Shown here piece by piece: positions 1 through 12,467 of a stretch of DNA of 64,000 nucleotides. The translations under genes were made by a program, and so were the position numbers. Under the pieces are notes generated by a model that worked only from the letters and a program-made list of their open reading frames with translations, made no database searches and was not told the origin of the DNA. The stretch covers positions 22,212,001-22,276,000 of the forward strand of contig CM076270.1 of assembly GCA_038380795.1 (NCBI GenBank), written 5' to 3'. Numbering within the stretch: position 1 is the stretch's first letter; each line of letters begins with the position of its first letter. This stretch comes from Pyrocephalus nanus (lineage: Eukaryota; Chordata; Aves; Passeriformes; Tyrannidae).

Positions 1-28
1 AATATGCAAACTGCAAATAAAGAATGCT

Positions 29-66
<38 letters not shown>
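1..66 (+). repeat. AATAAA followed by a 34-nt poly(A) run
   Basis: AATAAA lies at 16-21 and an uninterrupted run of 34 adenines follows at 33-66, only 11 bases after the signal. That spacing is what a reverse-transcribed mRNA 3' end would leave. The window starts too close to show any body of a retrocopy or a target-site duplication. A plain A-rich microsatellite next to a chance AATAAA is the alternative and is at least as likely. Confidence 0.45.
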
Positions 67-68
<2 letters not shown>

Positions 69-1905
69 AGTGAAAATAAAATGCAAAACTTGAAGTGGAT
101 GGAATTGCCACATCCATCATCCCTCACCTCCAAGGCACTCCTGACTGATTGGCATGAGAAGCAAATGTGTCAGAGCTGTCTTTCTGCTAGCAGACAAGTC
201 TCCTGTTGCTGTCCCAGCATCTTTTCTTCTTCCCATTCAGCTGGGCTGGTTGTGCAGAAGAAGCAGGTCAGTGCATTGCTGGGTCCTGCTTTGCCAGGAC
301 TCTGATTTAAGTGCCTGCCCAGCAGCCTCACACCACCAAAGCAGCCTCTGCTTTCCAGTGCTGGGAACCAAAGAGATTGGATCAGGCAGAGTTGGATCTG
401 AGCTTGTGCTGCTGTTGTGGCTGGTCTCAAGGCCCAAGCTTGGCTTTGGTGGCTCTCCCCTCTTCCATGCAGCTCAGCAGCATGGTCTTTAGGCACAGAA
501 TAGATGTGTTGGAGAGAAGCAGTAATGGGTGAAAGCAGATCAGCTGTAGAAAACTTATTGCCACAGCACGAGGGTGTCAGACATGGAAAGGGAGTGACCA
601 ATCTCTGAGCACCAGACCCAGAGTCTGTCTCCTTCCTGCCTTTCCTCGCCCTCAAGTGCCAACGTGGCTGCCACTATTTCAGCTGTGATGGAAGAGGGAG
701 GGAGGAAGAGTATTCCATTCCTTTACTCTGATCTCTTCTTATTCTTGCACGAGCTTTGTAAGCTTGCCAGCAGAGTAAAGAAAGAGGCAAGATCCCTCAC
801 AGAAGTTGTTGAAACCTTTCTGATATAACAATACTCTGACAAAGAGTGAAATACAGGATTTATGAGGTTTTCACTTCCTGCTTTCACTACTGTCTTTATC
901 AAGTTGTTTCTCAGACTGGGAGTTACAGTTTCTTTAAAAGACACAGGACAGGCATAAGATCTCCCCTGCGTGGTCTGTGGTTTCAGGGGGTTGTTATGTT
1001 GCTCCTGTTTTTGGTAGAGTTGAGGTGGTGTGTTTCAGCACTTTGAGCAGCAGAGAGATTTATGGGGACAGGTGCTGCAGCTGATGCAGCACGATGCAGG
1101 TGGTTATTCCCTGGGAGGTGACATACCCTCTGGAGCCCCTGGAGGTTGGTGAGAACCCTGTGCCTCTGGAGCCTCAGGGCTCGAATATGGGGTGACAGTC
1201 AAGCATGGCCTTTCTTTTGAGAGTCAGACTTGAGCACAGGCATGCAAACTGGCATACATAGAAACTAGTAAGTAATACTTCCAATAAAATACTTATGCAG
1301 GTCAATGAGGTGGAGAGATACACACCTTGAAAATCTTGCATAATTATTGACCAAGTGTGCCTGAGATGTGACTCTTTCAGCTTAGTGAATCAGTGAGACC
1401 ACTGTCCTGTCCTGTCCTGTCTACTACAAGAAACTAGAAATTATTTGGAACTTCTTAATCTCATTTTTAGCGGATCTTACAGTGTTGTATATGGTTCTAC
1501 TAAAACTAGGTAACAAGTTGCAGTAATACTAAACAAATATATAATGCCATTTAGGTGAAATAATTTCAGTCCAAACATGAATAAGTTGCCTGTAAAGGAA
1601 TTTAATTCAGTAGCATTCCTTTCTCTTCAGGGAATCTCTCTTTAAGGCATTTCTCATAAATTTGCTTATTCTCTCCTAAAACTTGTAAATTCGCTTCAAA
1701 ACTTGTTCTAAGACTTTTGTGTGCAAACAATTAGTTTAGTCACAGTACCAGAACAATAGCAATTGCTAAGTTTATTTCAAATGGTCTTGCAACCACTATT
1801 GAAGACATTGTGCCTTGGTTAGAAAATTATTTAAAAAAAAACCCAGAAGCATGCAATTTCCTTTTTCCCCCTCCCCTTTTCTGTGTGTATTTATGTTTAA
1901 CTCAG
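67..1905. other. Non-coding stretch, no gene seen
   Basis: The open frames here, up to 161 codons, overlap one another on both strands, lack splice-site support and resemble no protein I know. The only structured element is a short pentanucleotide repeat near 1403. If the exon proposed at 1906 is real, this is intron or UTR. Confidence 0.5.
1403..1421 (+). repeat. (CCTGT)n short tandem repeat
   Basis: About four copies of a CCTGT unit in tandem. It is short and unremarkable. Confidence 0.8.
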
Positions 1906-2562
1906 GGCAAGAATTTTATAATATTCTTAAAGGAAAAGATAGAAATAAAAATGGCATGAATTCATGAAAGCATGGGTTTATATATAGGCATTCTCTGTAA
2001 ATGAACCATTCTGTACCCTAGGTAGAACAACCTTATTTGTCTGCTCATACGCATTTCAGTCACCTCCACGCACTCCCACTTGTCCTTTTTCTTTTTGTAT
2101 ATGAACTGAATGTACTGTACCACGTTTCTGTTTGAACTCTGTGTGCCTGATGCATAAACCATGGCACGGAAGGGCCAGTTTGTCCCCACCGTCTGCGTTC
2201 GGTCACAAACCATCCCAGCTGTGTCCTCATGGTTGTCACCACCTCACCAGACTCTCTCGGTGTTTGTGTAGCCTTATACAGTATATTGCACTTACTGTAC
2301 CTGTATAGTATCTGGTCTGTATACTGTATGCACATAAATATGTATATTCACTCATGTATGTATGTATAGTACGTTTCTATATCTCTGTATATGTACGTGT
2401 GTTTGTTCACAGTCTCTCACTAGAAATGTGTGGCTACTCATATACATTCTGTGTATGACAATTATAAAAAGGTGTGAATGCCAGCGCCCACTTTTGATAA
2501 CCCACTTTTATTCTCATTTTGTCTTGTTAAACAATGAAAATAAAAACATCGTGTATTTTAAA
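1906..2562 (+). other. Candidate alternative terminal exon / 3' UTR
   Basis: A long pyrimidine-rich tract at about 1857-1905 ends in CTCAG, a good acceptor. Two of the three frames then run only 17-19 codons before a stop. A stretch of about 600 nt follows with UTR-like character: many TGTA/GTAT motifs around 2281-2400 and no coding frame. It ends at AATAAA (2539-2544) with a T-rich stretch downstream. It could be a short-isoform last exon of the same plus-strand gene whose distal last exon starts at 14,359, the end of a separate upstream gene, or intronic sequence that happens to fit. No transcript evidence is available. Confidence 0.3.
2539..2544 (+). terminator. Polyadenylation signal AATAAA (candidate)
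   Basis: A canonical hexamer at the end of the UTR-like block, followed about 40 nt later by a T-rich segment that could act as the downstream element. Confidence 0.4.
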
Positions 2563-5500
2563 TGAGAACTTCAAAAGATTATTGTTTTCACTAACTTCAA
2601 GGTTTCTAGTTTTCCAGAAAAATTCTTTGAACAGATTTCAAAATTGCGAATGTGTTGGTGTTTCTTCTGACAGTTTTCTGTAGTTGAAAAATATTTGGTA
2701 ACAGCCCACTCTGTGTAGTTTTGGTTCTCTGCATCTTATGCTCTTCAAGTGCTCCCAGGTTTAGAAATGCCCTAAACCAGGTGGACTTGGATGCTGCAAA
2801 TCCCATCTCTATTCACATGGGGGACTTGCCGTCAATGTAGGGGTGAGTCATGTCTGTGACTTCTTGCATGGTTAAATACTGGATATAGAAGGGCCTTAGG
2901 CTGGAAAGAATGTTTTCTTCAGTGCAGGTGAGCCTTAGGAATGGATAAAACCACCCAAATTTATTAGTCCATTTTATGGGAGCGTTACAGATGCTATCTG
3001 TCAGACCTCTTATGCTTTGCAGCCCACAGTAACATATAATTGCCAATTGATTAGGCATTTATTAAAACAGCTAACAATCACTTATTAGCCCTTTGTAAAA
3101 TTAATCACCACACAGCTGTCTGGAGGCTCAGTTATCTGGTGGTGAGGCAGCAAAGCACTGGTTTATCTTACATAGCAAAATATCTCTGCAAGTCAAAGGG
3201 ATGACTGATACATATTTTCTGGTTGAGCATGTGCTGAAGTTATTCATTGAATTGGAGCTTAAATGATCATCATCTGTGTTTCTCTATGAGACCTAGGACT
3301 GATAAATTTGCTCCCTTTACAGTTAATTTTAGCTTGGTACTAGATGGGTCAGTCTCGGTGTGGAGTAAATTACTGCAGCAGAGTGGCAGCAGCTACTCAG
3401 AAAAATCTCAGAAGACAGATCTTTATGCAGGAAATACTGAGAAACTTGTAGGATGACAGAGACACTGTTAGGAAGAGCCTTCACTCCAACTAAAATTGCA
3501 TAATAGAAAATTCTTTACATTTAAAGTTGCAGGGTTAAATTCTGACTTCACTCAGGTCAACAGCAAATTCCCATTTCACTCATAAGCTGTAACTAGAATG
3601 TCCAAGGAATGCTTTTCCTCAACAAAACATAGGATGGAGTGGATCAGTGGTCTGATCTCAAGTCTTTGCAAATAGGTGGCAATTTGTGGACTCTTGGATT
3701 CGCTTGGCCCACCTTTTTTTTTTTTACAGTCTGGAAAAGCGTGTTTGCTATCTGGGGGTTCTACTCACAGCTGTATAATTCACAATAGAAAAGAATAAAA
3801 AATGAAAAAAGACAGCAGTAAGATGCATTTTTAAAATTAACATTGGTGAGATCATGGCTCTCGCTTGAATTCTGCACCAAAATTTAAAACACAATTATAA
3901 TCAGAGAAAAGCACTGCTTTTTTTGCTGGTTGACAGTTTGTCAATCTCTCTCTTTGTGAATCCCATTTTCCAAAGCATGCAGATGCCAGACTGAGTCTCT
4001 TGCCTGTATCTCAGCTATTTTATGTGTCAGGAAGTCATGTCAATATTAGATTTGGGTACTATATTATTTAACCAGTCCAGATATAAATGAAATTACATGA
4101 TCTTGCTGAGAGGTAACATCAGATGTGGTACTTCATACTGAGGAAACATCTTACATCTTTGAATTCTTTAGAAACTCTCTATAGTTTTCAACTCTAGCAA
4201 CTTTTGATTACTGAATGCCAAACTCGAGTAAGTAATTAATCATTATTGGAGATCTCTGTGTTTTAATAATGTTTTTATGCATTTTTAGAAGGAAGATGCA
4301 ACCCCCTACAAAAATAAGATCAACTCTGTACATTCAGTGTTAGTTTTAGTCACGTTTTCCTGAACTTTTTTCCCTCCATACAATCAGGACAATTTTTAAG
4401 AAGTGGCATTTAGTCTTAAGAAAATCACTGACTCAATTTCCTCGTCCAAAAAAGAGAAATGGAAGAGCATATTTCAAAATTTCTCATCTGTAAAGCAACT
4501 TTAAGTAATGAAACTTCAAAGTAAAGTAACTTGGAGTGCTGAGGCATTTTCCCCTCCATATATTATTTGCTAATTTTATATTTCTTTTATTTTAAAATTG
4601 TTTTCTTGACCATTTTCTTGAAAATTCTAGAGAAATACACAGGTGCTTTGCTGGTAAACTCTTGTGGTGAAGTTCTTCATCTGTCCCAGCAATAAAAGTT
4701 AATTAAATCTTGGATTCAGGTACTGACTTAGTAGGAACAGTGCTGAAGCTCATGTATGTGTTTTAGCTTGGAAAAAATGAGGTCCAATATAACAGGGAAA
4801 CTAATGGAATTTGTGATGTCACCACATGTCCCGTTTTTGTAATTTTAGGATTGGCCTCAATGTCCACTTTCTCTTATTTCTTAGTTCTTATAAGGTCATG
4901 GTCTTGTTTCCAGTCATTTTCACTCTTCCATATTCAATTTTTGGGCCCTTCTTGGTAGAAGCAGTGTCTAAAGAATGCACCCTGCTGCCCTCAGCTCCCT
5001 TGCACGTGAGAGCTTTTGCAGCCTGCAGAGGTTGGATCCAGAGGAGAAAGGACCTTGCCCACCAGCAGCTCTCACCTCTCCATGCCACCTCTCAGTGCGA
5101 AGGGGGATGGGCTGTTCATCTCTGTATGAGATGATTTGGAATCTGGCAGTTTCCCAAAATTGTCAGATTGGAAATAAGAAACCCTAATGAACAGGTGAGT
5201 TGTGCTGTGGCCGTGGTCACTCAGCCGTAGGCAGGACCAGCTGCAGTGGTCACTGAGGTCACTGCTCAAACCATCCTGCTGTTTGAAGTCTGGTTCAGGA
5301 GCATTTAAGAACTCATGCCCTAACCAGCAGCCTCCAGCAAGAGGAAATGCTGGAGAGGCAGGGTTAGTAACCATCCAAGGAAATCTGGGATGAGAGTGTT
5401 ACCCTGAAGGTGCTGCACTGCAAAATGCAGTACACAGGAGATCCCTGAATCACTGAACTCTAGCAAAGTATCTGTTCTTTGTCCCTCCTGTGACTGACCT

Positions 5501-8500
5501 GATACAATACTGAATTTCCCTTTCTATTTTGCAGTGAACAACAGGATGAATAATGGTGGGTTACTTGAGTTCTGCATTTATTGTTTAGCAAAGACGTAGA
5601 TGAAGCTTTGATTTTTCATGAGTGATCTCAATAGGAGTGCACTTTGTGATGATCCACTGCCTAATTGGGATGCATGAGATGATTTTACACAATATTTCCA
5701 ATACCAGTTATTTTACAGGCTCTTATTTTGAATTTACTAGCATTTCCAGAGTGTGCTAACAGTGATAAAGCAGTACATTTCAGGCAGTTGTTAGTTGTTT
5801 GGTGTTTTAAAAAAAAAAAAAAAGGCTCAGATGAAAAGAATACATGTTTCCAAATAAGATAGCAGTGCAAGGTCAGGAAGATCTATATCTAGACTGATTG
5901 CCAGCACAAAAATGGAAAGCAGAACAGTGAATTTATCATTTCAAATTTGCTTTATTGGTAGCCTCAGCAATAATCCGAGGGTTAGTGGAAAACTCAAGGC
6001 ACGGGAGTGTGTGCAAGGCTGGTTGTGTATAAAGTAGCTGTGACATTTAGTAATTGGAAGCAATGAATCATGAAACTGGAGGTCTGGAATCAGAGGTGCT
6101 GAAGGTTTACTAGTCATTTGCTAATTAAATTTTAGGATAAGTGTTAATTGCTCATAATCTTGAATCTTTGGGAATTCCTGGAGTTCCAGAGATTCTTGTC
6201 AGTCATTTTGAAGTGCTGGGCCATGGAGTGCAAGACAAAATAGTCAGGTCTTTTAGTTCTATGTTTGAAAAAAGGTGTTCAGAGTTTTTTTATGATACTG
6301 TATCATGTAATTACATTAAGTGATAGTGTAGTTCTTATAGGGACTCTAGTTTTATAGTTTTTACAGGGACTCTTTTCATTTTTTTCTTCAGTAGTATCAT
6401 TTGAAATAAAAAATATTTCCTGAAGTTTAGAAATTCAGAGTAACGTAAACCAAAACATTAAACACAGGAATTTGGAATTTCCAGTAGCCCTTAAATGTGC
6501 TGTTACATGAGTTGAAAAGAAATTCTTTTAATGCTAAACATACAGAGTAAGATTACAAAGTGCTCTTCCCACCTATTTTGTAAAAAATTAGGATTAATGT
6601 ACTGGGGAAATGCTTTCCCATGAGGGAAAATAGAGATCTTACCTGTGTCCCTTAAAAAGAAAAATTTGTGAAAGGTTGGAAAGGGCAGTTTGTGCAGTGC
6701 TTAACACCTTGTGTGCGCTCTTGTGCTTGTGATGCAAGTAGGTAAATGCACAGGATCATTTGATCTGGTTGCTGGCTTCATAGGAAGCCTTCTAGAAAAC
6801 ACCTGAGGCACTTGTAGGGAAGAATTTGCAGTTACACTGCCCACTGTCCCCAGGGAGTGTTACCATGCACTCCCTGTTGCATGGAGAGTGTCTGCTTTCA
6901 CAGCTCACCTTGCATACCCCATGTGTTCCTGAACATAGTGTTACTTTTAATAAGCTCTGTGTTAATAATCAATTGTTGTTTTGAATTTGACAGTAACAGG
7001 AGAATGGGTTAGCAGTACCGAGCTATGTGAACAACTAACTATCCTGGGCCAAATTATGCTGTCTTTCGTGTCAGTATTACTCCAGAATAACTCTGTCAGA
7101 GAGAGAGAGAAATGACTGCAGCTTTAGCTTGTAGTTCTACCCTGATTTACTGACTTTTGCAGCCATTGGAAATAACCACCTTCAACAGCAGTGCAATGGT
7201 TATAGCTCACGGTTAGCAACAGAAATCTTGTTCAGCGTAATTTTCCAAGCGCCCTCTCCTGAAGTCTTTTAAAATCATTTTTATTGAGGTTATTTTTACC
7301 GTCCATTTGAACAAACTGTAGTCAAATTCTTGGACCCAGGAAAGTCAGCCGGTACATTCCTGTTGGCTTCAACTGGGTGAGGATCTTGCTGCTCAGATTT
7401 TCTGAAACCTGATTCTGGCTGAACTCCTTCCCGCCTTGGACAACTCCCCTTTTGCGAACGTGTGCTAAGAGGACCTCCACGTCAAGCTCAGAGTATCAGA
7501 TAGCAGATCGTGAACTGCTGCTCCTTAACATAGCCCTCCACCGCTTGCACCCGTGGCACACGACTGCCTTCTAGGAGTGGGATTTCACACCCTCCCAGTG
7601 GAAATACCTTACCCAGCCAAGGGGGCTGGGAACCACCTGCACCACAGAAAGTGCCGTCAAGAATTTCAGTGGGAAGGAAGGAGAGTTTGGAAACTCCTGT
7701 GTCAGAACAGGCGTGAGGGAGGGAGTACCTTTTCCTCCCAGAGGATGGTAAGTGGCTTTCAGAAAGCCTTTCTTCTTCACTTGCTGTAGCCTGCCAAAAC
7801 AAACCAGCATGCTTGGCTCTGCTGAATGATGTGTAGCACTGCACACAGATTGCACTGTTAAGAGACCGCTTTGTTTACACATCCAGGAGACATTTCTGAT
7901 AATCTCCTCCAAATGTTGCTGCTTTTTTTTTTTTGTTTCGTTGTATTTTGCGTTAGTTTGAGATCACTTCGTTATAGCCTCACATCAGCTGTTGGGCTTT
8001 AATTTTATCTGTGATATGCAGTTGTGACAAAGGGAAGGGTGTTTGTATATGGCACCCATGATCACATATGTGTGGTGTAGTTTTTCTCATTCTTCAAGAG
8101 TCAGCCCCTCTACCCATCCAACAGAGGGGGAGATGCTCATGAGGGCCAGAAGTCAACAGCATCTCCCTCAGCCCCATAACCTCTGGAATTTCAGCACAGT
8201 AAGTGGTAACCTGCATCCTAGGAAAAAAATTATGAAAGCAAAAGTGAATTACGGGGCTCTCCTATTGGCCAGAGCTTCCAATTTCACCTCAGACAAACCA
8301 ACAGCATTAAAACCAGGCCAGCCAAGAACTTAACAGCCAAGTTGTCACGAGGAGAAACAGCTGAAGGGGATATGGTGTTGTCTAAAGTCCTCATCTAAGC
8401 TATAGTGGAAGATATTTTTTTAGGTCGTTAGAAGTTCACACGCCACAAAAGAAGCCCCAGAGCACGAAATATCACGTGGCCACTTCAAATGATAAAAAAA

Positions 8501-11500
8501 TTTCCCTCAAAAATGAATGAAAATTGGCAACATTTTCTAACTGAGCGACTAGTATTAGAGCTGCATACAATATTTCAATATTTCTTCTGCCACATAGCAT
8601 TTTTAGCAGCACATGTTTTCACAGGCACTTGTGAGAAAAATTACAGTGCACCTTTCAATGACAGGTTTCCTGAAACACCTCTTAGCACTGGGAATTAGCA
8701 TGACTTTATCCTCCCTATGCTTCATGCTGTTGGCTTGGCTTTGGAGGGGCAGAATTGCTCCCATCACTTGCTCTTCTGTTGTCTCCTGCCTGCCTGGTTT
8801 ACAGGGCTAAAGTTACACAGGGCTTGGTTTGAGACAAGAGGATGTGAGTGGGACTTACATAGCACATACCGTGTTTTTACTGAGAGAGAGCATTATCTAT
8901 TCATGTATTTATGTGGCTATTTATGTCACACATAAGCAAGTAAAATTTTTCACAGCTAAGAAAGAGAGTCCCAGGCCTGGTGCTCAGGCTCTGGTGCCCA
9001 CTCTGTGTTTTCAGTCCTGCTCACAGATTTTTCTTTTCACAGCCCCCATGTTTTTCATTTGGAGAGGCTATGCTACATGGAGTTATTTGGTTTATACAAC
9101 TTTATAACTTACAGGTATCACCATATTTTTTTCAGTAGCATCCTTGTGTTCAGGAATTTACACAGACCTGCTTGCTCACTGTCCCAATGCACTTTGCCTG
9201 GTGCTCCTTATAGTGATAGTCCAGTCCCTGAAGGGCCAGAAAGTCTGATCTCATATTGTGAATAGTCACCCACAAAAAGATACAAGATGCTTCCTACACC
9301 TGGTGACCACAGCTAATTGCTGTGAAAAGTTGTGTCCATCAGTGGCTGCTTAATTGTATTATTGGATAATATTTTCCTCTGTCTTCTTCCATCTGTAACT
9401 ATGACTCTCTCTCTGCCAAACCAAACTATCCTGCTCAGTTAAGAACTGTTTTCATTTACATTTCTCCTTCTTGCTTATGAGCACCCACATTTTGAGCACT
9501 TTTGTGGGTCTGCTGGTGCACAGGGTGGGCTGGAGCTGTGCTGGCATCACTCTGCAGTCGTGGTGGGGGTGCCCAGGCCAGGGCAGAGCCCGTGCCACGG
9601 CAATAGAAAACAGAAATAGTCTGCTCTGATACAAGGGAGTTCCTGGCAGTGTGAGTCACAGTCTGTTCCCCAAAGCCTGTTCTGATTTTTCCCTGGGATT
9701 ATGTGCTTTTCTCAGTCAATTTTGATGTAGCAGGGAGCTACAGCGTGTACTGACCCCTGGCTCCAAGTCTTGGCCTCCAAAAGCAAAGGAACTGGACATG
9801 TTCTGCCCATGAAACCTCTGCTCCAAGACAGTTTTGTGGTCTAGCTCAGGGCAATCTAATTTAAGCAATACATGCATTTGTAAACCAACAGGACTGCTAA
9901 TTATTTTTCTGAAATAATGCAAAATTTCAATCGTATGAGATATGAAGTCAGGCCCACTGCTAATAGAGTCACCTGCACATAAAAATACAGTTTTCACTTG
10001 GCAGAGAAGGGAACTACCTCGTCTAGTTTGTTTCTCTGACCTTCATAAAGCATTAAAACACTCACCAGAAGGGATCTTTTTATACTCTGAAAGATTTTCT
10101 TAGGCAGAAGATATTACATTTTTTTGAGGATCTGTAAAGGTGTTGTTTTTTCTTAGTTGAAGATGGGTTTATAATATTACTTCTTGTTCCATGGTACTGT
10201 GCCAACACAGAACCCAAGAGTATATAACAGATCTTAATAAAATTTACTTCCAATGTTTTTGGAATAAAAGCATTAGAAAACTGAAGGCAAATAATAAAAT
10301 TAAGGTGGCAACATAGACTGATTTCTCCTAAAGCCTTCAACAAAGCAGGTGATTAGCACAGAATAGAAGAATTCAGTTTTGTACAGTGAAAGAAGTTTAT
10401 TACTTTTTGTGGTTGATGTTCAAGTTTGGCATAAGCATTTGCTTTTAAGATTTTTAAAGAAAAACTGGAGACTGCACTTAGTCTTGCACTCAGTCACATT
10501 CAGGTGAGAGAATTTATGTTCCTATGTGCTTCCTACATATCAGGTTATCACATAGCTTTTACTGCCTGCTTAGGATCGAGGATTTGAGCCCACTTCCAAC
10601 CTCTCCATGGTGAATGTCCAAACTTCTGGGCTTTTCCTTCACTTTCTTTCTCTGTTTGTTTTAAAATAAAAGTAAGAAAAAAAGTTTCTTAGACCCTGAA
10701 TAATCTAATGAGCAAAAATTCCTTCAAAACCAAAAATTGATGTACAATCAGAAAGTTCTGTAATCCAGAGGATATGATGTGACGTAGTACCTAGTACACA
10801 TCCTGGAGTCTCCAGAAGGTCCCTCCTTACAAACCTAACATTAGCTGCTGGCTTCTTTTCTCTTCAATAAGAACAGGCTTTGGGCCAAGATTCTTTGGTC
10901 AAAACCAACTTTGTCTCTCCTGTGCTGTCTTGTTGGCTGATGCATTTTTTGCCTGTCTGCCTACATCCACATCTGCAGCCAAGCTCTGACATGCTGCAGT
11001 ATGTGTACCATTCCTCAAGAACTATGGGATCTTTCCCAGGAGAGCTGTATAGCTCTAAAGTGTTTTGAATGCTCAACTTTTTTCCATAAATTATCTTGTA
11101 ACATCATTATTTTTTTTGTGCCTCTCACTGAACAAATTCCTTGTTATGATTTAGCAGGGGTATTAACAACATGGTGCATGACCAGAGGAGCAGGCTGAAG
11201 TCAGAAAGGAGGGAGGATGTGAAAAAAATTAGTGCTGTAACTAAGTGTGAGTGCCATCAATTTAGTCAAAGGAAGGATTAGGCTGAAGTCTGCAGTGTTA
11301 AACACATTTGCTTTAAACACCTTGGTAGTCCTACTGGCATCATTAAGGGGGTTTGCTGTGATTAATCAGCTGGGTTGAGTCCTGGCTTGTGAGCCTCAGT
11401 GCCTGTTATTTGTCTAGGACACCCTGAAAATTTAGTTAACCCCCTGGCACTTTGTGTCATCAGCATGGTTATTTTCATATCTGTAGCTCGATCTACAAAC

Positions 11501-12436
11501 TGGGGATTTCCTCTTAGGTCTGTTCTGCAGCTTCAGGAGGCCATGCACCCTTCCTCCAAACATTTTGATTTTGCTGCACTTAAACACTAGAACTTTGCAA
11601 AACTATCATTTAGACCCTTTCATATTTGTTCTCACATTTAAGCTTTTTTTTCCCCAAGCCTTTCCACATTATATGTGTTCATTTAGTCTGTTTTAGCAAG
11701 TGACTTTGCATGTACCAGCTCTGCACCTTTTTCCTGCACACACAATTACCTGAATGCAGGTACAGGAGAGGACTGTGAACATGTGGAGAGTACACCTAAG
11801 AAAATGCTAATGTGAAGGACTTAGCCACTGAGCAAAAATAGCATTAAAAAAATCACAAGTGGACTTGAAAATCTGTGTCTGGGAAAGTGGAAAAACTCAA
11901 ATACTTCATAACATATGATTCACTACAGTGGCCAATATAAAAGAGGATTTCGAAGCTGCCTATTCTTGGGTTTATTTTAGGGGCTGTTTTGCATGGGGTG
12001 TCAGAGTGACCATGTAACTGATACATTCTACACCACCATTTCTGTCTTTGGGAAGTGTTGCAACTGGTATTTTAGAAATTAGCGTGTCAGAACGCTGCCT
12101 CAGTCCCCTTGAATCCCGTGCAGGAGGTCGGCTACCGAAAGACGCCGTGTTGGCAGCGCCCTGCGTGTGGTGCAGTGGTGAGCGTGGGGATGCAGCACCC
12201 TCACGGTGTGTGTGCTGTGTGGTGCATGGTGACTGGAGCACACAGCGTTCCATGAGGGATTGGCACATGCTCTCTTTGCTCGGGGCTGTAAAAGAGAAGG
12301 CATTTCCCGATGCCTGGAAGAGGAAACACGTACTCGAGCGCTGTTGTCGTCAAGTCCAGCACAGAAGCTGGTGTGCTGGTGAATATTTTGGGTAATGAGT
12401 TGTGTGCAGACTGTGTCCTTGTCCTTCCCTGCGTAG
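2563..12436. other. Intron-like / upstream DNA, no supported exon
   Basis: AT-rich single-copy-looking sequence before the terminal exon at 14,359. Several AG...GT pairs with short open frames exist, for example 2896-2916 and about 7677-7747, but their pyrimidine tracts are poor and I do not call them. Around 7048-7160 there is a fragment resembling an old amniote interspersed repeat. Confidence 0.5.
7048..7160 (+). repeat. Possible ancient amniote interspersed repeat fragment
   Basis: Phrases such as GGGCCAAATTATGCTGTC, ATTACTCCAGAATAACTC and CCTGATTTAC recall a decayed repeat seen across reptile, bird and mammal genomes, in which similar phrases occur in this order. I match it from memory only and cannot name the family or its exact limits. 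Confidence 0.3.
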
Positions 12437-12467
12437 GAGGACCCAGCCAGACTGAAGACGCTGCTGC
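12437..12467 (+). other. Candidate 31-nt cassette exon
   Basis: A pyrimidine-rich acceptor (CCTTGTCCTTCCCTGCGTAG) precedes it, and a consensus donor GTAAGT lies at 12,468-12,473. In frame 0 it reads E-D-P-A-R-L-K-T-L-L plus one base. Its length is 1 modulo 3, so inclusion would shift the reading frame of the next exon. Joined to the exon at 14,359 it would lead into the second open frame there rather than the one ending in T-A-I. It lies in a CpG-richer pocket. Micro-exons of this size are common in neural transcripts, but chance acceptor-donor pairs are also common. Confidence 0.25.

Noticed and set aside
1962..2213. 83-codon minus frame
   Set aside because: It lies antisense to a block with UTR-like features and has no splice or polyadenylation support on the minus strand.
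2896..2916. Plus-strand exon-like piece ending at CAG|GTGAGC with phase 0
   Set aside because: It would fit the phase of the exon at 14,359, but the acceptor candidates have poor pyrimidine tracts.
7677..7748. Plus-strand exon-like piece ending at GTAAGT
   Set aside because: Open in phase 0 with a good donor, but the acceptor is weak and a 118-codon minus frame covers the same GC-richer patch, so composition explains it.
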